Assembly: GCA_019217005.1 (NCBI GenBank) | Contig: JAHBNG010000002.1 | Location: 124,001-188,000 of the forward strand | Origin: Chloroflexi bacterium TSY | Lineage (GTDB): Bacteria; Chloroflexota; Anaerolineae; Caldilineales; Caldilineaceae | Direction of reading: 5' to 3' | Length of the DNA stretch: 64,000 nucleotides | Shown here: one piece after another, positions 27,825 to 38,700 of the stretch | Numbering within the stretch: position 1 is the first letter of the stretch | Layout of the letters: each line of letters opens with the position of its first letter | Translations under genes and position numbers: made by a program | The notes under the pieces: model-generated | What the model was told of the DNA's origin: nothing | Seen by the model: only the letters and a program-made list of their open reading frames with translations | Database searches by the model: none

Positions 27825-29471
27825 TTATCGTGGGTTAAGGTAAACCTGTATTGCTCCCGCTTCAAAAATCTGAGGCCAATTCGACACCTCTGCCAACACT
27901 TCTGCCACACCTGGGACATGATAGATGGCCCACGTATGCCACGTATTGTCTACAACAACGAAATGCGCGTGTTCTATCCTGGGCTGAATCGTAAATCTTT
28001 CAGATGGGATGTTGGATGGCAGGTGAGGAGTTGCAATCCCTCTAACTGCGGCAATCATTTGAAAGTCAGCAACCTGAGCATCAATGGCCCAAGCAATGCC
28101 TGGCGAGGCGATGATTAGATCGGTCGATGCAGTATGTTCATTGATGTATGCTACCACCTGACGAGCATCAACAGGGTTCAGCAAAAATGGATCGATCTCT
28201 GTGTGATATCGGTTTTGGCTTTGTGCAACCAGATCGGCTGTCGAAACAAGAAATGGCCCCCCGACTATCCCAATCAAACTGAGGCCGATAGTCATTTTCG
28301 CCAAAAATCGAAACCAGAACTGAGACTTTATCCTTTCAAAAAGACCGCCATTGCGCGCAATGATCTGGTTGACAATTCTGTTGAGGGTTTTCCATGCAAA
28401 AGGGAGACCGGTATAAAATAACGAAGCAACGCCAAGACTAACAAGTGGCAAGAGCGGAATCATGTAGTAAAAGCTTAAACTATAAAGTGCTTCGCTGCGG
28501 CCCAAGATGAGGATCGGCATCAAGAAAAGCAAAAGGAGCACGAGCTGAAGACTAATTGGACGTAGAAGAAACATCCCCACAAGCGCCAGGCCAATCCATT
28601 GATCTTGCGTCGTCAGCACCATATAATTTCGTCCAAGTTGCAGAATTTGTTGTGAGATCGAAGTGCTTGTTAGCCGACTTGTTGTATAGTGTAAATCAAA
28701 GAGAAAAGCATCTGGTGTTCGAAAGAAGGCGAGAGCTGCATAGAGACTGAAAGGGACGAACATCAACGGGGTGGACCAGAGTAGATGGTGCGGCACACAA
28801 GTCACCACAATTAAAGTCACCGGAACAATCAACAGAAACATCCATAAGTCAGATAGACCACCAACACCAATCGTCAAGGCCGTGAACGCTAGCCAACGAA
28901 ACGAACGGCTATTGGCTCCGTTCACAAAAAATTGCTTCCGATTCCGTTGATATTGGTGCTGTTGAGAACTCTTCGGGGGAATGATAGCCGCGTCATAATT
29001 GTTTACATATTGATAGAGTCCCAAATAGACCAAAACGACTATTGGTGCAAGCAGATTGTAACTAAAGCCAAAGCGGCTGTAGAGTACAGCACGGGGGTAA
29101 AGAGCGAGCAACAGCGCGGCAAATAGCGCCAACAACTGTAGACGCGTTGTGATACGCACAACGACATAAAGCAGTCCAACGGTGATGACGCCCAATGTTC
29201 CACTCAACGCACGTAAGACATTGATATCTGCCTGCCAAATTCGAAACGCCCAGGACAATAAGTGTTCAAACAGAGGAAGCTTAGCAAAGAGCAACGTAGA
29301 TTCTGTGACAACCATGTATTGGATATGACCGCGAGCCAAATGCTTGGCAATCTCTACATGTGTCCCTTCATCGGCATACCAGCCCAGACTGTTCTCCACA
29401 CCTCCCAAACGCAGATAGGCGGCGAGAATCAGAACAAAAAGAATTGTGATCAGTTCAAACAATTTGTGCAT
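27825..29471 (-). CDS. GT39/ArnT-like membrane glycosyltransferase
   Basis: A 548-residue integral membrane protein with ten or more hydrophobic helices. The first extracytoplasmic loop holds LRLGGVENSLGWYADEGTHVEIAKHLARG, whose acidic Asp-Glu pair is the catalytic signature of polyprenyl-phosphate-dependent (PMT/ArnT) glycosyltransferases. The C-terminal ~100 residues are soluble (HTEIDPFLLNPVDARQVVAYINEHTASTDLIIASPG). It would transfer a sugar from a lipid carrier to a protein or lipid outside the membrane; donor and acceptor are not readable. It stands alone, converging with the MFS gene. Confidence 0.82.
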   Translation of the reverse strand: MHKLFELITILFVLILAAYLRLGGVENSLGWYADEGTHVEIAKHLARGHIQYMVVTESTLLFAKLPLFEHLLSWAFRIWQADINVLRALSGTLGVITVGLLYVVVRITTRLQLLALFAALLLALYPRAVLYSRFGFSYNLLAPIVVLVYLGLYQYVNNYDAAIIPPKSSQQHQYQRNRKQFFVNGANSRSFRWLAFTALTIGVGGLSDLWMFLLIVPVTLIVVTCVPHHLLWSTPLMFVPFSLYAALAFFRTPDAFLFDLHYTTSRLTSTSISQQILQLGRNYMVLTTQDQWIGLALVGMFLLRPISLQLVLLLLFLMPILILGRSEALYSLSFYYMIPLLPLVSLGVASLFYTGLPFAWKTLNRIVNQIIARNGGLFERIKSQFWFRFLAKMTIGLSLIGIVGGPFLVSTADLVAQSQNRYHTEIDPFLLNPVDARQVVAYINEHTASTDLIIASPGIAWAIDAQVADFQMIAAVRGIATPHLPSNIPSERFTIQPRIEHAHFVVVDNTWHTWAIYHVPGVAEVLAEVSNWPQIFEAGAIQVYLNPR

Positions 29472-29499
29472 TCATGAACCTCGGCTATCGCTCCAACCC

Positions 29500-29681
29500 A
29501 TTGGAGAACAACGACCTGTTTGTTCACCATTGTCAACGAATAGACAATGCCATCTATTGGCCACATCATTTAAACGTCGGACAATTGTCTCTCGATAGAA
29601 AACGGTTCTATTGTCCGAAATTTAAGTGGCGTTTCTATAATTGTAGAACAAACAGCCTGTTTGTTCAGTGTCACCAACGAA
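29500..29681. repeat. palindromic/direct-repeat intergenic region
   Basis: Two direct copies beginning CCTGTTTGTTCA and ending CAACGAATA flank an imperfect palindrome. Its left arm carries GGCCAC..ATTTAAA..TCGGACAAT and its right arm the reverse. It looks like a decayed small mobile element; no coding sequence is seen. Confidence 0.45.
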
Positions 29682-29816
29682 TATAGATGTTCAGATAATG
29701 TTTTTCCACGCAAAACAGTAGATTGTCAGCATTGCAGCCGGTCAGCCAGAGAGCTGACTAGCTGACCGGCTGCAATGCCATCAACGACAGGAAAAGTTTT
29801 TCCTGAAAGGCTATAG
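29682..29816. mobile_element. ~135-bp palindromic element (family D, copy 1)
   Basis: Ends TATAGATGTTCAG and (reversed) CTATAGCCTTTCAG are imperfect inverted repeats next to TA, as in IS630/Tc1-type elements. The centre is a long hairpin, GCAGCCGGTCAGC facing GCTGACCGGCTGC. A related copy lies at 44521-44646. Confidence 0.55.
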
Positions 29817-30079
29817 ATGATGCCATATCGCTGAAGTTGCCCGCCATCGATTGATGGCATCGTAATGTCAACGCCACGCCAAATAGGCTTCGTTCCATCA
29901 CCGCTCCTTTTGGCAGATGAATCAGACTCTGGTATAGTTGAATAATGAACTGTATGATTTACCCAATTCATCATGATCATCTTTGTCTATGCACCGATCC
30001 CGCGCACGTCCTGAGCAGTTGTCGGCTCGATTACGACACCCACTAGCAGAGTGATACACTGCCCTGACGCACAAAACCA

Positions 30080-30108
30080 AGCGTGGAATCGATTCCACGC
30101 TTTTTTTG
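30080..30108 (+). terminator. strong Rho-independent terminator or attenuator before hisI
   Basis: A perfect 11-bp inverted repeat, AGCGTGGAATC / GATTCCACGCT, followed by seven T. It lies 35 bp before the hisI start with no plus-strand gene upstream, so it could act as an attenuator in the his leader; I see no leader peptide with histidine codons. Confidence 0.75.
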
Positions 30109-30142
30109 TGGAAACAACTCAAACAACATCAGGAGAAACTGA

Positions 30143-30559
30143 ATGAGCAAAGAACTTGAAGAAGGTCGTACTATAAATCTTGACTTTGACAAACTCCAAA
30201 AAGCCGCTAATACTGGTGCCTTAGTGATGCCGGTTGTGGTCCAAGATGTAGATAGCAAAGAAGTCCTGATTGTAGCCTACGTCAATCAAGCCGCCTTAGA
30301 CCATACTCTCTCTCACGGCATGGCCACCTTTTGGAGCACATCGCGCAACGAACTGTGGATCAAAGGAGCAACATCGGGCGATACATTAGAAATCGTCGAA
30401 GTGCGCGTCAATTGTGAACAAAATTCGCTTCTTTATCTTGTACGTTTGCAAGGCCAAGGCGCATGCCATACCAAGAACGCTACCGGCACGGCGCGGCTGA
30501 GTTGCTACTATCGCCGCATCCAGAATGACAAATTAACACCCATCAATGGACTTGCCTAA
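30143..30559 (+). CDS. hisI: phosphoribosyl-AMP cyclohydrolase
   Basis: The third step of histidine synthesis, opening the purine ring of phosphoribosyl-AMP. 138 residues, HisI only, with no HisE domain. Matching segments are VLIVAYVNQAALDHTLSHGMATFWSTSRNELWIKGATSGDTLEIVEVRVNC and QGACHTKNATGTARLSCYYRRI, containing the three zinc-binding cysteines. The magnesium-binding DCDxD of typical HisI reads NCEQN here. An insert lengthens the loop between the last two Cys. hisG follows 93 bp later. Confidence 0.93.
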   Translation: MSKELEEGRTINLDFDKLQKAANTGALVMPVVVQDVDSKEVLIVAYVNQAALDHTLSHGMATFWSTSRNELWIKGATSGDTLEIVEVRVNCEQNSLLYLVRLQGQGACHTKNATGTARLSCYYRRIQNDKLTPINGLA

Positions 30560-30594
30560 CCAACAAACCAACCAACCAACTCTATGCCGAGCTC

Positions 30595-30634
30595 TCGTAA
30601 ATCGTAAATCCCAAATCGTAAATTGTAAATCCCT
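30595..30634. repeat. heptanucleotide degenerate repeat between hisI and hisG
   Basis: Units aaatcgt, aaatccc, aaatcgt, aaattgt, aaatccc in perfect 7-bp phase, immediately before the hisG ribosome site. Confidence 0.8.
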
Positions 30635-30652
30635 ACCAGAAGGCACAACCAA

Positions 30653-31525
30653 ATGAGCAAACTCATCCTTGGCATCCCAAAAGGAAGCCTACAAGAATCA
30701 ACAATTAGTCTATTCGCCCGAGCAGGCTACAAGATCTCTGTCCGCAGTCGTTCCTACGCACCCACGATTGACGATCCTGAAATCGAATGCTTAATGTTTC
30801 GTGCTCAGGAAATGGCGCGCTATGTCGAACGGGGCGTTATGGACGTGGGCCTCACAGGCAACGACTGGATTTTGGAAAACGAAGCCGATGTCGTCCATGT
30901 CGAAAATCTTGTCTACAGCAAACAGTCCTCCAAACCATATCGCTGGGTTGTGGCTGTACCCGAAGAATCAAATATTCATAGCGTGCAGGATTTGGAAGGC
31001 AAACACATTGCCACCGAATTGGTTCAAGCCACCAAACGCTATTTGGCACAACATGGGGTATCCGCTCATGTGGAATATTCCTGGGGTGCCACCGAAATTA
31101 AAGCGCCGCTGCTTGTAGACGCAATCGTCGAGGGCACAGAAACAGGGTCTACACTGCGGGCCAACGGTCTACGGATCATGGATACCGTCGCCGAATCAAC
31201 AGCTAAGCTAATTGCAAACCATACCGCTTGGGCTGATTCCTGGAAGCGAGAGAAGATAGGTATCTTGGCAACACTGTTGAAAGGTGCTCTCGAAGCTGAG
31301 GCCAAAGTGGGCGTCAAAATGAATGTACCCAAAACTAGCCTAGAAGCTGTAACCGGGCAACTCCCCTCCCTGCACACGCCAACCATTTCCCAGCAGGTGG
31401 ACGCTGATTGGGCTGCCATCGAAATCGTCACAGACAAAACAACCGTCCGTGACCTGATTCCGAAACTCAAAAAAGCCAGCGCAGAGGGAATCGTCGAATA
31501 TCCGTTGAACAAGGTAGTTTATTAG
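30653..31525 (+). CDS. hisG: ATP phosphoribosyltransferase, long form
   Basis: The first, committed step of histidine synthesis, joining ATP and PRPP. At 290 residues it has the C-terminal ACT-like regulatory domain, so it should be a homohexamer feedback-inhibited by histidine and independent of HisZ. Key segments: [25 protein letters not shown], and the PRPP-binding loop [19 protein letters not shown]. The C-terminal domain includes [54 protein letters not shown]. The TAG stop lies inside the target duplication of the IS701-like element that follows, so the gene is just intact. Confidence 0.95.
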   Translation: MSKLILGIPKGSLQESTISLFARAGYKISVRSRSYAPTIDDPEIECLMFRAQEMARYVERGVMDVGLTGNDWILENEADVVHVENLVYSKQSSKPYRWVVAVPEESNIHSVQDLEGKHIATELVQATKRYLAQHGVSAHVEYSWGATEIKAPLLVDAIVEGTETGSTLRANGLRIMDTVAESTAKLIANHTAWADSWKREKIGILATLLKGALEAEAKVGVKMNVPKTSLEAVTGQLPSLHTPTISQQVDADWAAIEIVTDKTTVRDLIPKLKKASAEGIVEYPLNKVVY

Positions 31526-31528
31526 GAA

Positions 31529-33079
31529 CTCGATAGTTGTGAAATGAATATTTTCCAAATTTGACAAAAGAGACAAAAGTCATCTCAATAGATTGCATCA
31601 AGAAAAAAGTGCGAAAAAGGAGCCATCAAGATGCAATTGCCGATAGTGAATGTAGCGCCACTGGTCAGGGAGCATAGCGAAACCTTTCGTTCAGTATTTG
31701 CCAATCGTAAACAGTTTCGCCACTTTGAAAACTATCTGACGGGTCTGATGGTCTTGGACAACAAAAGCATGGCAAATATTGCCCGCTGCATTCTAGATAG
31801 TGCAGATAAGACGAATATATCACGGTATTTGAGTGAAGCTCCTTGGCGAGCCGAAAAACTCAATGATGAGCGTATAGGTTACATGAAGTCAGAGACAGCA
31901 CAATACCAACGTTCAGAGTCAGAATCGGTATTAGCGATTGACGATACACTATGTGAACACGTGGGAAGTCTGTTCGAGTATATCGATACACACTACAATC
32001 ATAGCAATGGTCAGCATCCACTGGCTCATAACTTAGTCACAAGTCACTATGTCAGTGGCGCTGTTCGTTTTCCGGTCGATGCAAGTATCTACCGACGGTA
32101 CGAAAGTTTACCGACTGGGAAGCATTTGTGGAAAACCATTTCCCAGTGACTGAGATTCCCAAGAAAAAGAAAGAACGAACCGCTTTTCATAAACGAGTGG
32201 ATAGCCACCTATTAACTGACCCCGCCTTTCGAGGGCTAGACGAAGCGTTTAAGACCAAGATAACCATTGCCAGTGAACTGGTTGAAAAAGCTGTTGAACG
32301 AACCCTTATCTTTGGTTGGGCTCTCTTCGATGGTTGGTATCTCGCTCCAGATCTTCTAGCTGTACTCGATCGTCTGAATAAAGATTGGATCAGCATCTTG
32401 AAGTGCAATCGCAATCTGGAGACAAATAGCTTTCGTTTGCGAGATGAAGACGGTCAGCCGATAACTTTCGAGGGCCACATATTAAAGTCAAAGAGTTGGT
32501 CCCCTACATCCCCCAGAATGCCTACAAACCTGTCACCATTGATGGTCGTACTTACTATACCTTTACCATGACTGTGCGTATCCCTTCTATCGGCAAGGTA
32601 CGCATCGTGATTAGTTTTGATAATCCTGAATTGCAAGGCAATTAGGCCGTTTTAGTGACCAATCGCACTGATTGTAATGCCAAACGCATTCTCTCGATTT
32701 ACCTGCTTCGTTGGCCTATCGAGACGGTTTATCAGGATGGTAAACAACTGCTTGGCCTTGATGAATATTGCATGCGAACTGCCCACGCCTTTCAAAAACA
32801 TTGGTCTCTGGTCTTCGTGGCTTATTCTCTCTTGCACCTTGATTGTTTGGGACCATCATTGGCTAAAACTCAATTCTCGCCCAGCAAATCCCTTGGTGAG
32901 ACTACTCGGCAGCAAGCTCAGTCACTAATTCAAGATCTCATCTTGACTGCACATCATGCCTTGAATGACGGACAGGAGATTGCAGAGGTCTTCGCTACCC
33001 TTTTCGCCAAACAGCAGGCCTGCTCTGCTTAATTTTGACTTTGTCAAATCCGGCACCTGCTCAAAATACAACTATCGAG
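31529..33079 (+). mobile_element. IS701-like insertion sequence at the hisG stop codon
   Basis: Inverted ends CTCGATAGTTGT (31529) and ACAACTATCGAG (to 33079). The 7-bp direct repeat TTAGGAA (31522-31528 and 33080-33086) includes the hisG TAG. The exact split between inverted and direct repeat is ambiguous by 1-2 bp. The transposase inside is frameshifted. Confidence 0.82.
31631..33032 (+). pseudogene. IS701-family DDE transposase, frameshifted
   Basis: Three frames cover one transposase. The first (31631-32149) holds MANIARCILDSADKTNISRYLSEAPW and the catalytic SVLAIDDTLCEHVG. The second (32128-32571) holds LIFGWALFDGWYLAPDLLAVLDRL, giving the second Asp. The third (32655-33032) holds SIYLLRWPIETVYQDGKQLLGLDEY, with the catalytic Glu, and FVAYSLLHLDCLG. 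These motifs are typical of the DDE_5/IS701 group. At least two frame changes and an in-frame stop near 32645 separate the parts, so it should be inactive unless the calls are wrong. Confidence 0.82.
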
Positions 33080-33086
33080 TTAGGAA

Positions 33087-33357
33087 TAGAAACGGACACA
33101 CTATCCGTTTCCCAATAGACATAATATGGATTGAAAATAGGACACGGATTTTCAGGATGAACACAGATTCTCTCAAAGTAAATCCGTGAAATCTGTGTTC
33201 ATCCGTGTCCCAAATTCTTTATCCTTATAATCTCTAATCTTGAGTCCCTAATCCCCAACTAAGAACCTATCCGAAAAGTGGTTGTGAGTCTGACTAACTT
33301 CTCGAGCACGAATGGTTCGTCACAGAACTTTTCGGATAAGCACTAAAAGGAGCAACC
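33087..33357. repeat. intergenic hairpin and heptad repeats before the amidohydrolase
   Basis: A perfect 15-bp inverted repeat GGATGAACACAGATT (33155-33169) and its reverse (33190-33204) lie within a GGACACGGAT-type sequence that recurs near 45410. A 7-bp array (taatctc, taatctt, gagtccc, taatccc) spans 33229-33262. Confidence 0.55.
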
Positions 33358-34593
33358 ATGCAATTCGATCTCTTAATCAAAGGTGGAGAAGTGATTGATC
33401 CCGGTGGATCAAATGGGTTACAGAACGGCCAACTGGATGTGGTCATCCGACGGAACCGCATCGCCGCAGTCGATCGAGATATCCCTGTCGAGTCAGCCGT
33501 GCGCGTGATTGATGCAACCGGTCAATATGTGCTTCCCGGTCTCGTCGATCTCCACACACATGTCTATCACGGCGCAACTTGCTATGGCATCCGTGCCGAT
33601 CCAATCGCAGCCCGCAGCGGTGTCACCACCTGGCTTGATGTCGGGTCATCCGGGGCCTATAACTTCCCCGGCTTTCGCGAATTCATCGTGCGTCCAGCCG
33701 ACGCGCGAATCTATGCCCTGCTCAACATTTCGTCCATTGGCTTAACCGCTTGGAGTTGGGAACACGCCAACCTCAACTATTGTGACATCGATCTCTGTTG
33801 CCAGCTAACCGATCTACACCGCGACCTGATTTTAGGCATCAAGGTTCGTATCGACCGCAACACCACCAGCGGGAATGGCGTTGAACCCCTGCGTCGCGCC
33901 CGAGAAGCCGCCGCACGCTGCGGACTACCCATGATGGTCCACATCGGCATCGGGCCCCCCACACTCTTCGAAGTCTTGGAGCTCTTACGCCCTGGTGATG
34001 TCTTGACCCACTGCTTTACCGGTGGCGATATGCGTCTGATCGACCAGGCAGGCACACTCCACGAAGCAGCCAAACGCGCCTGGGATATGGGCGTCGTTAT
34101 GGATATCGGACATGGTGCTGGTTCCTTCTCGTTCGAAACCGCGGAAGCGCTGGTCAGCGAAGGACATCCGCCGGACGTGATCTCCTCCGACATTCACCAA
34201 TTCAGCGTCCATGGCCCACTCTTCGACCTACCTACCTGTATGAGCAAATTCTTGGCACTTGGCATGTCGCTTCCCGACGTGGTGCGTGCCGCCACCCTGC
34301 GCCCGGCAGAAGTGATGGGGATGGAGAAAGAGGTCGGAACTTTGCAACCTGGCGCGTTGGCCGACATTGGCCTCTTTCGCATGGCCAAGGGTAAGTTCAC
34401 ATTCTATGATGTTCATATGAATGAGCGCGAAGGCAGCGAACTGCTCTACAACACCCTCACAATCGTCAACGGGCGCGAGATGCAACCAGCCAATGACGAC
34501 CCACCAGCACCGTGGGCCCAGCCAACGGAAGCGCAATGCGGGTTGGTTGACTGTGGGCACACGCCGACGGCGTTTGTGGCTCAGGCGCAGTAA
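33358..34593 (+). CDS. amidohydrolase/deacetylase family metallohydrolase
   Basis: A 411-residue (beta/alpha)8 metal-dependent hydrolase. N-terminal DLLIKGGEVIDPGG and IDATGQYVLPGLVDLHTHVYHG give the first metal ligands (HxH). Lys in ILGIKVRIDR is the likely carboxylated bridge. MMVHIGIGPP and VLTHCFTGG give further His ligands, and DVISSDIHQFSVHG the catalytic Asp. The closest well-known relatives are the deacetylase/dihydroorotase-like enzymes acting on N-acyl or cyclic amide substrates. AGGAG lies 6 bp before the ATG. It stands alone; the upstream DNA holds only repeats. Confidence 0.88.
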   Translation: MQFDLLIKGGEVIDPGGSNGLQNGQLDVVIRRNRIAAVDRDIPVESAVRVIDATGQYVLPGLVDLHTHVYHGATCYGIRADPIAARSGVTTWLDVGSSGAYNFPGFREFIVRPADARIYALLNISSIGLTAWSWEHANLNYCDIDLCCQLTDLHRDLILGIKVRIDRNTTSGNGVEPLRRAREAAARCGLPMMVHIGIGPPTLFEVLELLRPGDVLTHCFTGGDMRLIDQAGTLHEAAKRAWDMGVVMDIGHGAGSFSFETAEALVSEGHPPDVISSDIHQFSVHGPLFDLPTCMSKFLALGMSLPDVVRAATLRPAEVMGMEKEVGTLQPGALADIGLFRMAKGKFTFYDVHMNEREGSELLYNTLTIVNGREMQPANDDPPAPWAQPTEAQCGLVDCGHTPTAFVAQAQ

Positions 34594-34635
34594 ACAAGCG
34601 TCTAACAAGTCTCCTGACTACCACACACCGTCAAT

Positions 34636-34707
34636 GTCAGCGAGTGTTGCAGAGGTTGCCCCATTATCACTCACCCTCAAACGTCAAACCTGTGCGACGC
34701 TCGGCAG
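34636..34707. repeat. palindromic repeat (family E, copy 1)
   Basis: It begins GTCAGCGAGTGTTGCAGAGG and ends AAACCTGTGCGACGCTCGG; the arms are imperfect inverted repeats. A second copy is at 40451-40540. Confidence 0.5.
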
Positions 34708-34767
34708 TGCATCCCTACAAATCAATCGCCTTGCCTAATTTTGTCAAGCACAGTATGGAGCCAACAA

Positions 34768-35124
34768 ATGAACCACAACCGCATCTACCACAACCCACGC
34801 TGCAGCAAAAGCCGCGCAACGTTGCAGCTCTTGGAAGAACGGAGCGCAGAGGTCGAGGTGGTCGAATACCTCAAGACACCGCCGATGAAAGAGGAATTGG
34901 ACGCGATCTGTATGGCGTTGGATCTTGAACCCTTGGCCTTGATTCGGACCAAGGAGACTCTTTTTCAAGATCTAGGGCTCTCGGCCGATGATCAGCGGAG
35001 CCGAGATGAATGGCTGGCTCTCATGGTAGAGAATCCTCAATTGATCGAGCGCCCGATCGTTGTCTACAACGGCAAAGTTGCATTGGGACGTCCTCCCGAA
35101 AATGTATTGGACATACTAACTTAA
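34768..35124 (+). CDS. ArsC-family (glutaredoxin-dependent arsenate reductase-like) protein
   Basis: A 118-residue thioredoxin-fold protein with the ArsC signature: YHNPRCSKSRATLQLLEE (catalytic Cys at residue 9), VVEYLKTPP, and the C-terminal RPIVVYNGKVALGRPPENVL. Arsenate reductase (glutaredoxin) is the likely activity, although Spx/YffB relatives look similar. Start ATG 34768 has GGAG 7 bp upstream; a TTG at 34741 would add nine poorly supported residues. No arsenite efflux gene is nearby. Confidence 0.87.
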   Translation: MNHNRIYHNPRCSKSRATLQLLEERSAEVEVVEYLKTPPMKEELDAICMALDLEPLALIRTKETLFQDLGLSADDQRSRDEWLALMVENPQLIERPIVVYNGKVALGRPPENVLDILT

Positions 35125-35705
35125 GATCGTCAGCGCAACGAACCGGATTTCAAGAACCTTCATTGACAATTGAGCGTCGGCTATTGACTATTGACACATT
35201 GTCCGCATCGTTTTCATCGCAACCGCACTGTAGCTCATCGGATAGGCGACGATCAGGTTTTATAGAGATCAAATAGAGACTTTATCAGATATACTATCCC
35301 CCACTGCATAAGAGATTTCAGTTCTTATCCAAATCCGCTGAAACACGAGGAAAAACGACAGATTTCGTCATGTATCCTCGTCTGAAGCAACAAAGAAACC
35401 TTTATTTGTAAGCATTCAGCGAGTCAGCCATCAGCTCGGTACTTCCCTGTACTGTTTTATGAGATCGACACCTGAGCTGCTCGGTTTGTTCGCGACCCCC
35501 CATTTGGCCTGCGACTCTCCTGAAGCAGCGCATGCAGGGGGTCGCGATGAAGCCGATTTCTAGAGGTGTCGATGTCATAGAACAATACACTTCCCTGTCG
35601 AGACAAGCTGCTTAAACGTGTCAAGCTGATAGCTGACATGCTGATAAGCTGAACTGCTACCTTTATTTTAACGACAAAGCCTTAGAGACAAGGAGTCAAT
35701 CCTCA
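35125..35705. other. intergenic stretch with heptad repeats and a small mobile element
   Basis: It holds 7-bp repeats at 35158-35200 (cattgac, aattgag, cgtcggc, tattgac, tattgac) and 35615-35655 (agctgat, agctgac, atgctga, taagctg), the 140-bp element at 35449-35588, and no convincing coding sequence. Confidence 0.6.
35449..35588. mobile_element. 140-bp MITE-like element with 8-bp direct repeats
   Basis: Ends GTACTGTTTTATGAGATCGA and (reversed) GTATTGTTCTATGACATCGA continue into CACC with three mismatches in 24 bp. The 8-bp direct repeat ACTTCCCT lies outside (35441-35448 and 35589-35596). Inner arms also pair (CGCGACCCCC / GGGGGTCGCG). It is inserted beside or within a heptad array. Confidence 0.78.
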
Positions 35706-38700
35706 ATGAGCAATCAATTCAAATTCAAATCTTGGCCCACTGAAGTTAAGACGATCACCCAGAAGTTTGGCGCGCGCCCAGAGGTATACACCAAATTCGG
35801 CTTTCCAGGTCATGAAGGCATCGACTTTGCCGCAAAGGTTGGCAGCAAGATCTTTGCTGTGGCCTCCGGTACGGTTAGTCAGGTCTTTGAAGACGATGGG
35901 CATCACAATTATGGAACTCATGTGCGTGTGCAGCACGATGATGGCTACGAAACGGTCTATGCGCACTTACATGAGGCCAAAGTCGACGTCAATCAACGAG
36001 TGGAGTCTGGTCAGATTGTCGGGATCGGTGGGGAGACGGGCAACACGGAAGGTGCCCATCTGCACTTGACGCTCAAACATCCTCAAGGAGACCATCACCG
36101 CTATCCGAGAAACGTCATTGACCCAACACCATTCGTGATGCCCTTGATTGAAACAAATTGGAACGACGCTACCTACTTGCATGATAAAGTGCCCGATGGT
36201 ACAGTCATGCAGGCTAGTGAACCCTTTACCCAGATTTGGACAATGCGCAATTCTGGTTCCAGCACCTGGGGTCCGGGTTATACCGTGATGCGGATTGGTG
36301 GCGACGCAATGGGCTCTCCAGCACAGGTGCCGTTGCCACCTGCACCACCCAACGCCGATGTCCCCATCTCCATTCTTTTCCATGCCCCAACTCGTTCGGG
36401 TACCTATCGCAGCACTTGGCAACCCTGCGATGCAGACGGCACGCTCTTTGGCGATCCGATCTGGGTCGAGATCGAGGTCGCTACTGGTCAAACAACCGCC
36501 ACCCCGGCGAGCTTGAGCAACTTTATTCGGCCCAGCGGCACCCGCTTTTTGCGCAATGGCGTTGACTTCCGCTTCTATGGCGTGAATTTGCGGGGTCTGG
36601 CCCACTATGGTCAACGCTCATCCGATCCATTGAAATTTTCACAACCGGGCCATCGTGAATCACAACTGCGTGCGGCCTACAATGTGGGTGCACGAGTCGC
36701 TCGTCTTTTCCTCGCCGACAAGGATGCCACGTTTGATCAGATTGAGGAAAGGCTGCGCGAAGTGTTACAGATTGTGAAGACAAACTTTCCCGATATGTAT
36801 TTGCTCCCTGCGTTTACCAATCTGTATAAGGATGTGCCCTCCTATCCCAAAGGGGATGAGAATAGTTTTTATCGTAACGGCGGACGCGATTTGCTCAATC
36901 CTGACTTTTTTGCTGGTGGATATGAGAATCATTATCTGCCCTTCGTCAAGCAAATTGTGACTGCTTTTCGCGATGAACCCAATATCTTTGCTTGGGAGAT
37001 CGGCAACGAACTAAAGCTTGATCGCGCCAACCTGACGGATCCCGCTGACCAGCGTCCCTGGGACTTTATCCGGTTTAACTTACAGGTGGCCGCAGAGATC
37101 AAACGGCTGGACCCCAATCATATGGTTACCACTGGCATGAAGAGCACACACCATGCCTGGTTGCACACGCCGGAGTTACAGGATGCGCTCTACAAAACGC
37201 CCAACATCGACTTCATCACGATTCACTCCTATGAAGGTAAATTTGACCATGATGGTGACCGGCGCGTCTGGGACGATGTGGGCGTGGCGGCACGGCTAGA
37301 CAAGCCCTTCATCGTGGAGGAAGCCGGATTCGACATCGACGTTCACCCTGGCCGAGTAGCCAAACACCGTGACCATCTAGAAAAATGGTTGGATAAGGGG
37401 ACGCGGGGTTATATGACCTGGGGATTTATCCATGAACACGCTATCGGGGACGGCGACAACGATGTGGGCGTGGGATCAAACCATGCCGATTTTGATGCCC
37501 TGAATGGATTATTCAGCACCTTTGCCAATCAGTTTAACGCAGCCAACCTTGGCATTACGCCTCACACCTCTCCGCTGCCCCAAGTCGTTCCCAGCCCGAT
37601 GCCTTCGGCGAGCAGTGTTAGCATCGTGGGTTTCGACTTTTTGGGCTATCAGCAGACATTCTTGGGTCACCCAGACAAGCAGAAGCCCATCAACGACGCT
37701 ATCGATTTTGGTGTAACAATCGAGCCAGCGCATGTTTCTGCAAATGAGAGCTACTGGCGCGTAGTTGGCATCCACCATTTGGAGCCTGTTGAAAACAAAG
37801 GCAAGCACAACATCTATGTAGATGTGCTCGATGAATCTGGACAGCGGGCAGATGATAAACAACTGCAGGTCGAGTGGGGCTGGGAAGGTCAGCAAGCTGA
37901 CCAGCAATCACCTCCCAAGAAGTTTGACAAACCAGTAAACGAACCGGGAACCAATCTAGACCTGGCCAAAGGACCGCGCGTCTGGCTACGCATCGGTGGA
38001 GATGGCCGCCCAAGCGATGTGGCCAAACACTTCCACACGGAACGTCCGGATGAACCGGGTCCGAACGGCGAAACCTGGAATTCGATTGGTCACCATTCCT
38101 TCTACGTTGTCTTCCAGCGTGCAAAGAAAGAAATGGATGATCAGGGTCCATCTGACGGTCGTCAAAATGGCAGGATCGTGATCGGAGACCCAATTACGCC
38201 ACCACCAGACGGATCAACCGACCTACCCCCCATCCTGCCGCACGAACCATTGACGCCCGGCGTCTCACATGTGGTTACGCGTGAAAAGCTGGGGATCGAC
38301 GCCAACGAATCAATCAATCCGGCCACGGGCGCCATATCGGCAAGATTGGATAACCGTCACCTCTTTGCCGAAACGGGTGTGGGTTGGGTGCGTCTCAACT
38401 TTATCATTGGCCCCTGGAGCCACCCGGATGACACAACGCGCCATTCCGGGCGTACCTGGGTCGAGACCTATCGCACCATCATCGAGAACTTGAAAGCGCA
38501 GGGTATACGCATCTATGGGCTGATTAGTGGACAGGCCATGCGCAACGATCCAGGTGATCAGTTCCGTCATGATCCAAGCAACAGCGCATCCAACGAGTGG
38601 ATCCGGAGCTATGCCAGCACGTTTGTCGAGATTGCCAAGCTCTTTCGGAATGATGTGGAATACTTTGAGACCTTTAACGAGCCAGATGATTGGCACCATC

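Noticed and set aside
29500..35655. Palindromic and repeat regions as a CRISPR array
   Set aside because: Units lack constant repeat and spacer lengths, and no cas genes are present.
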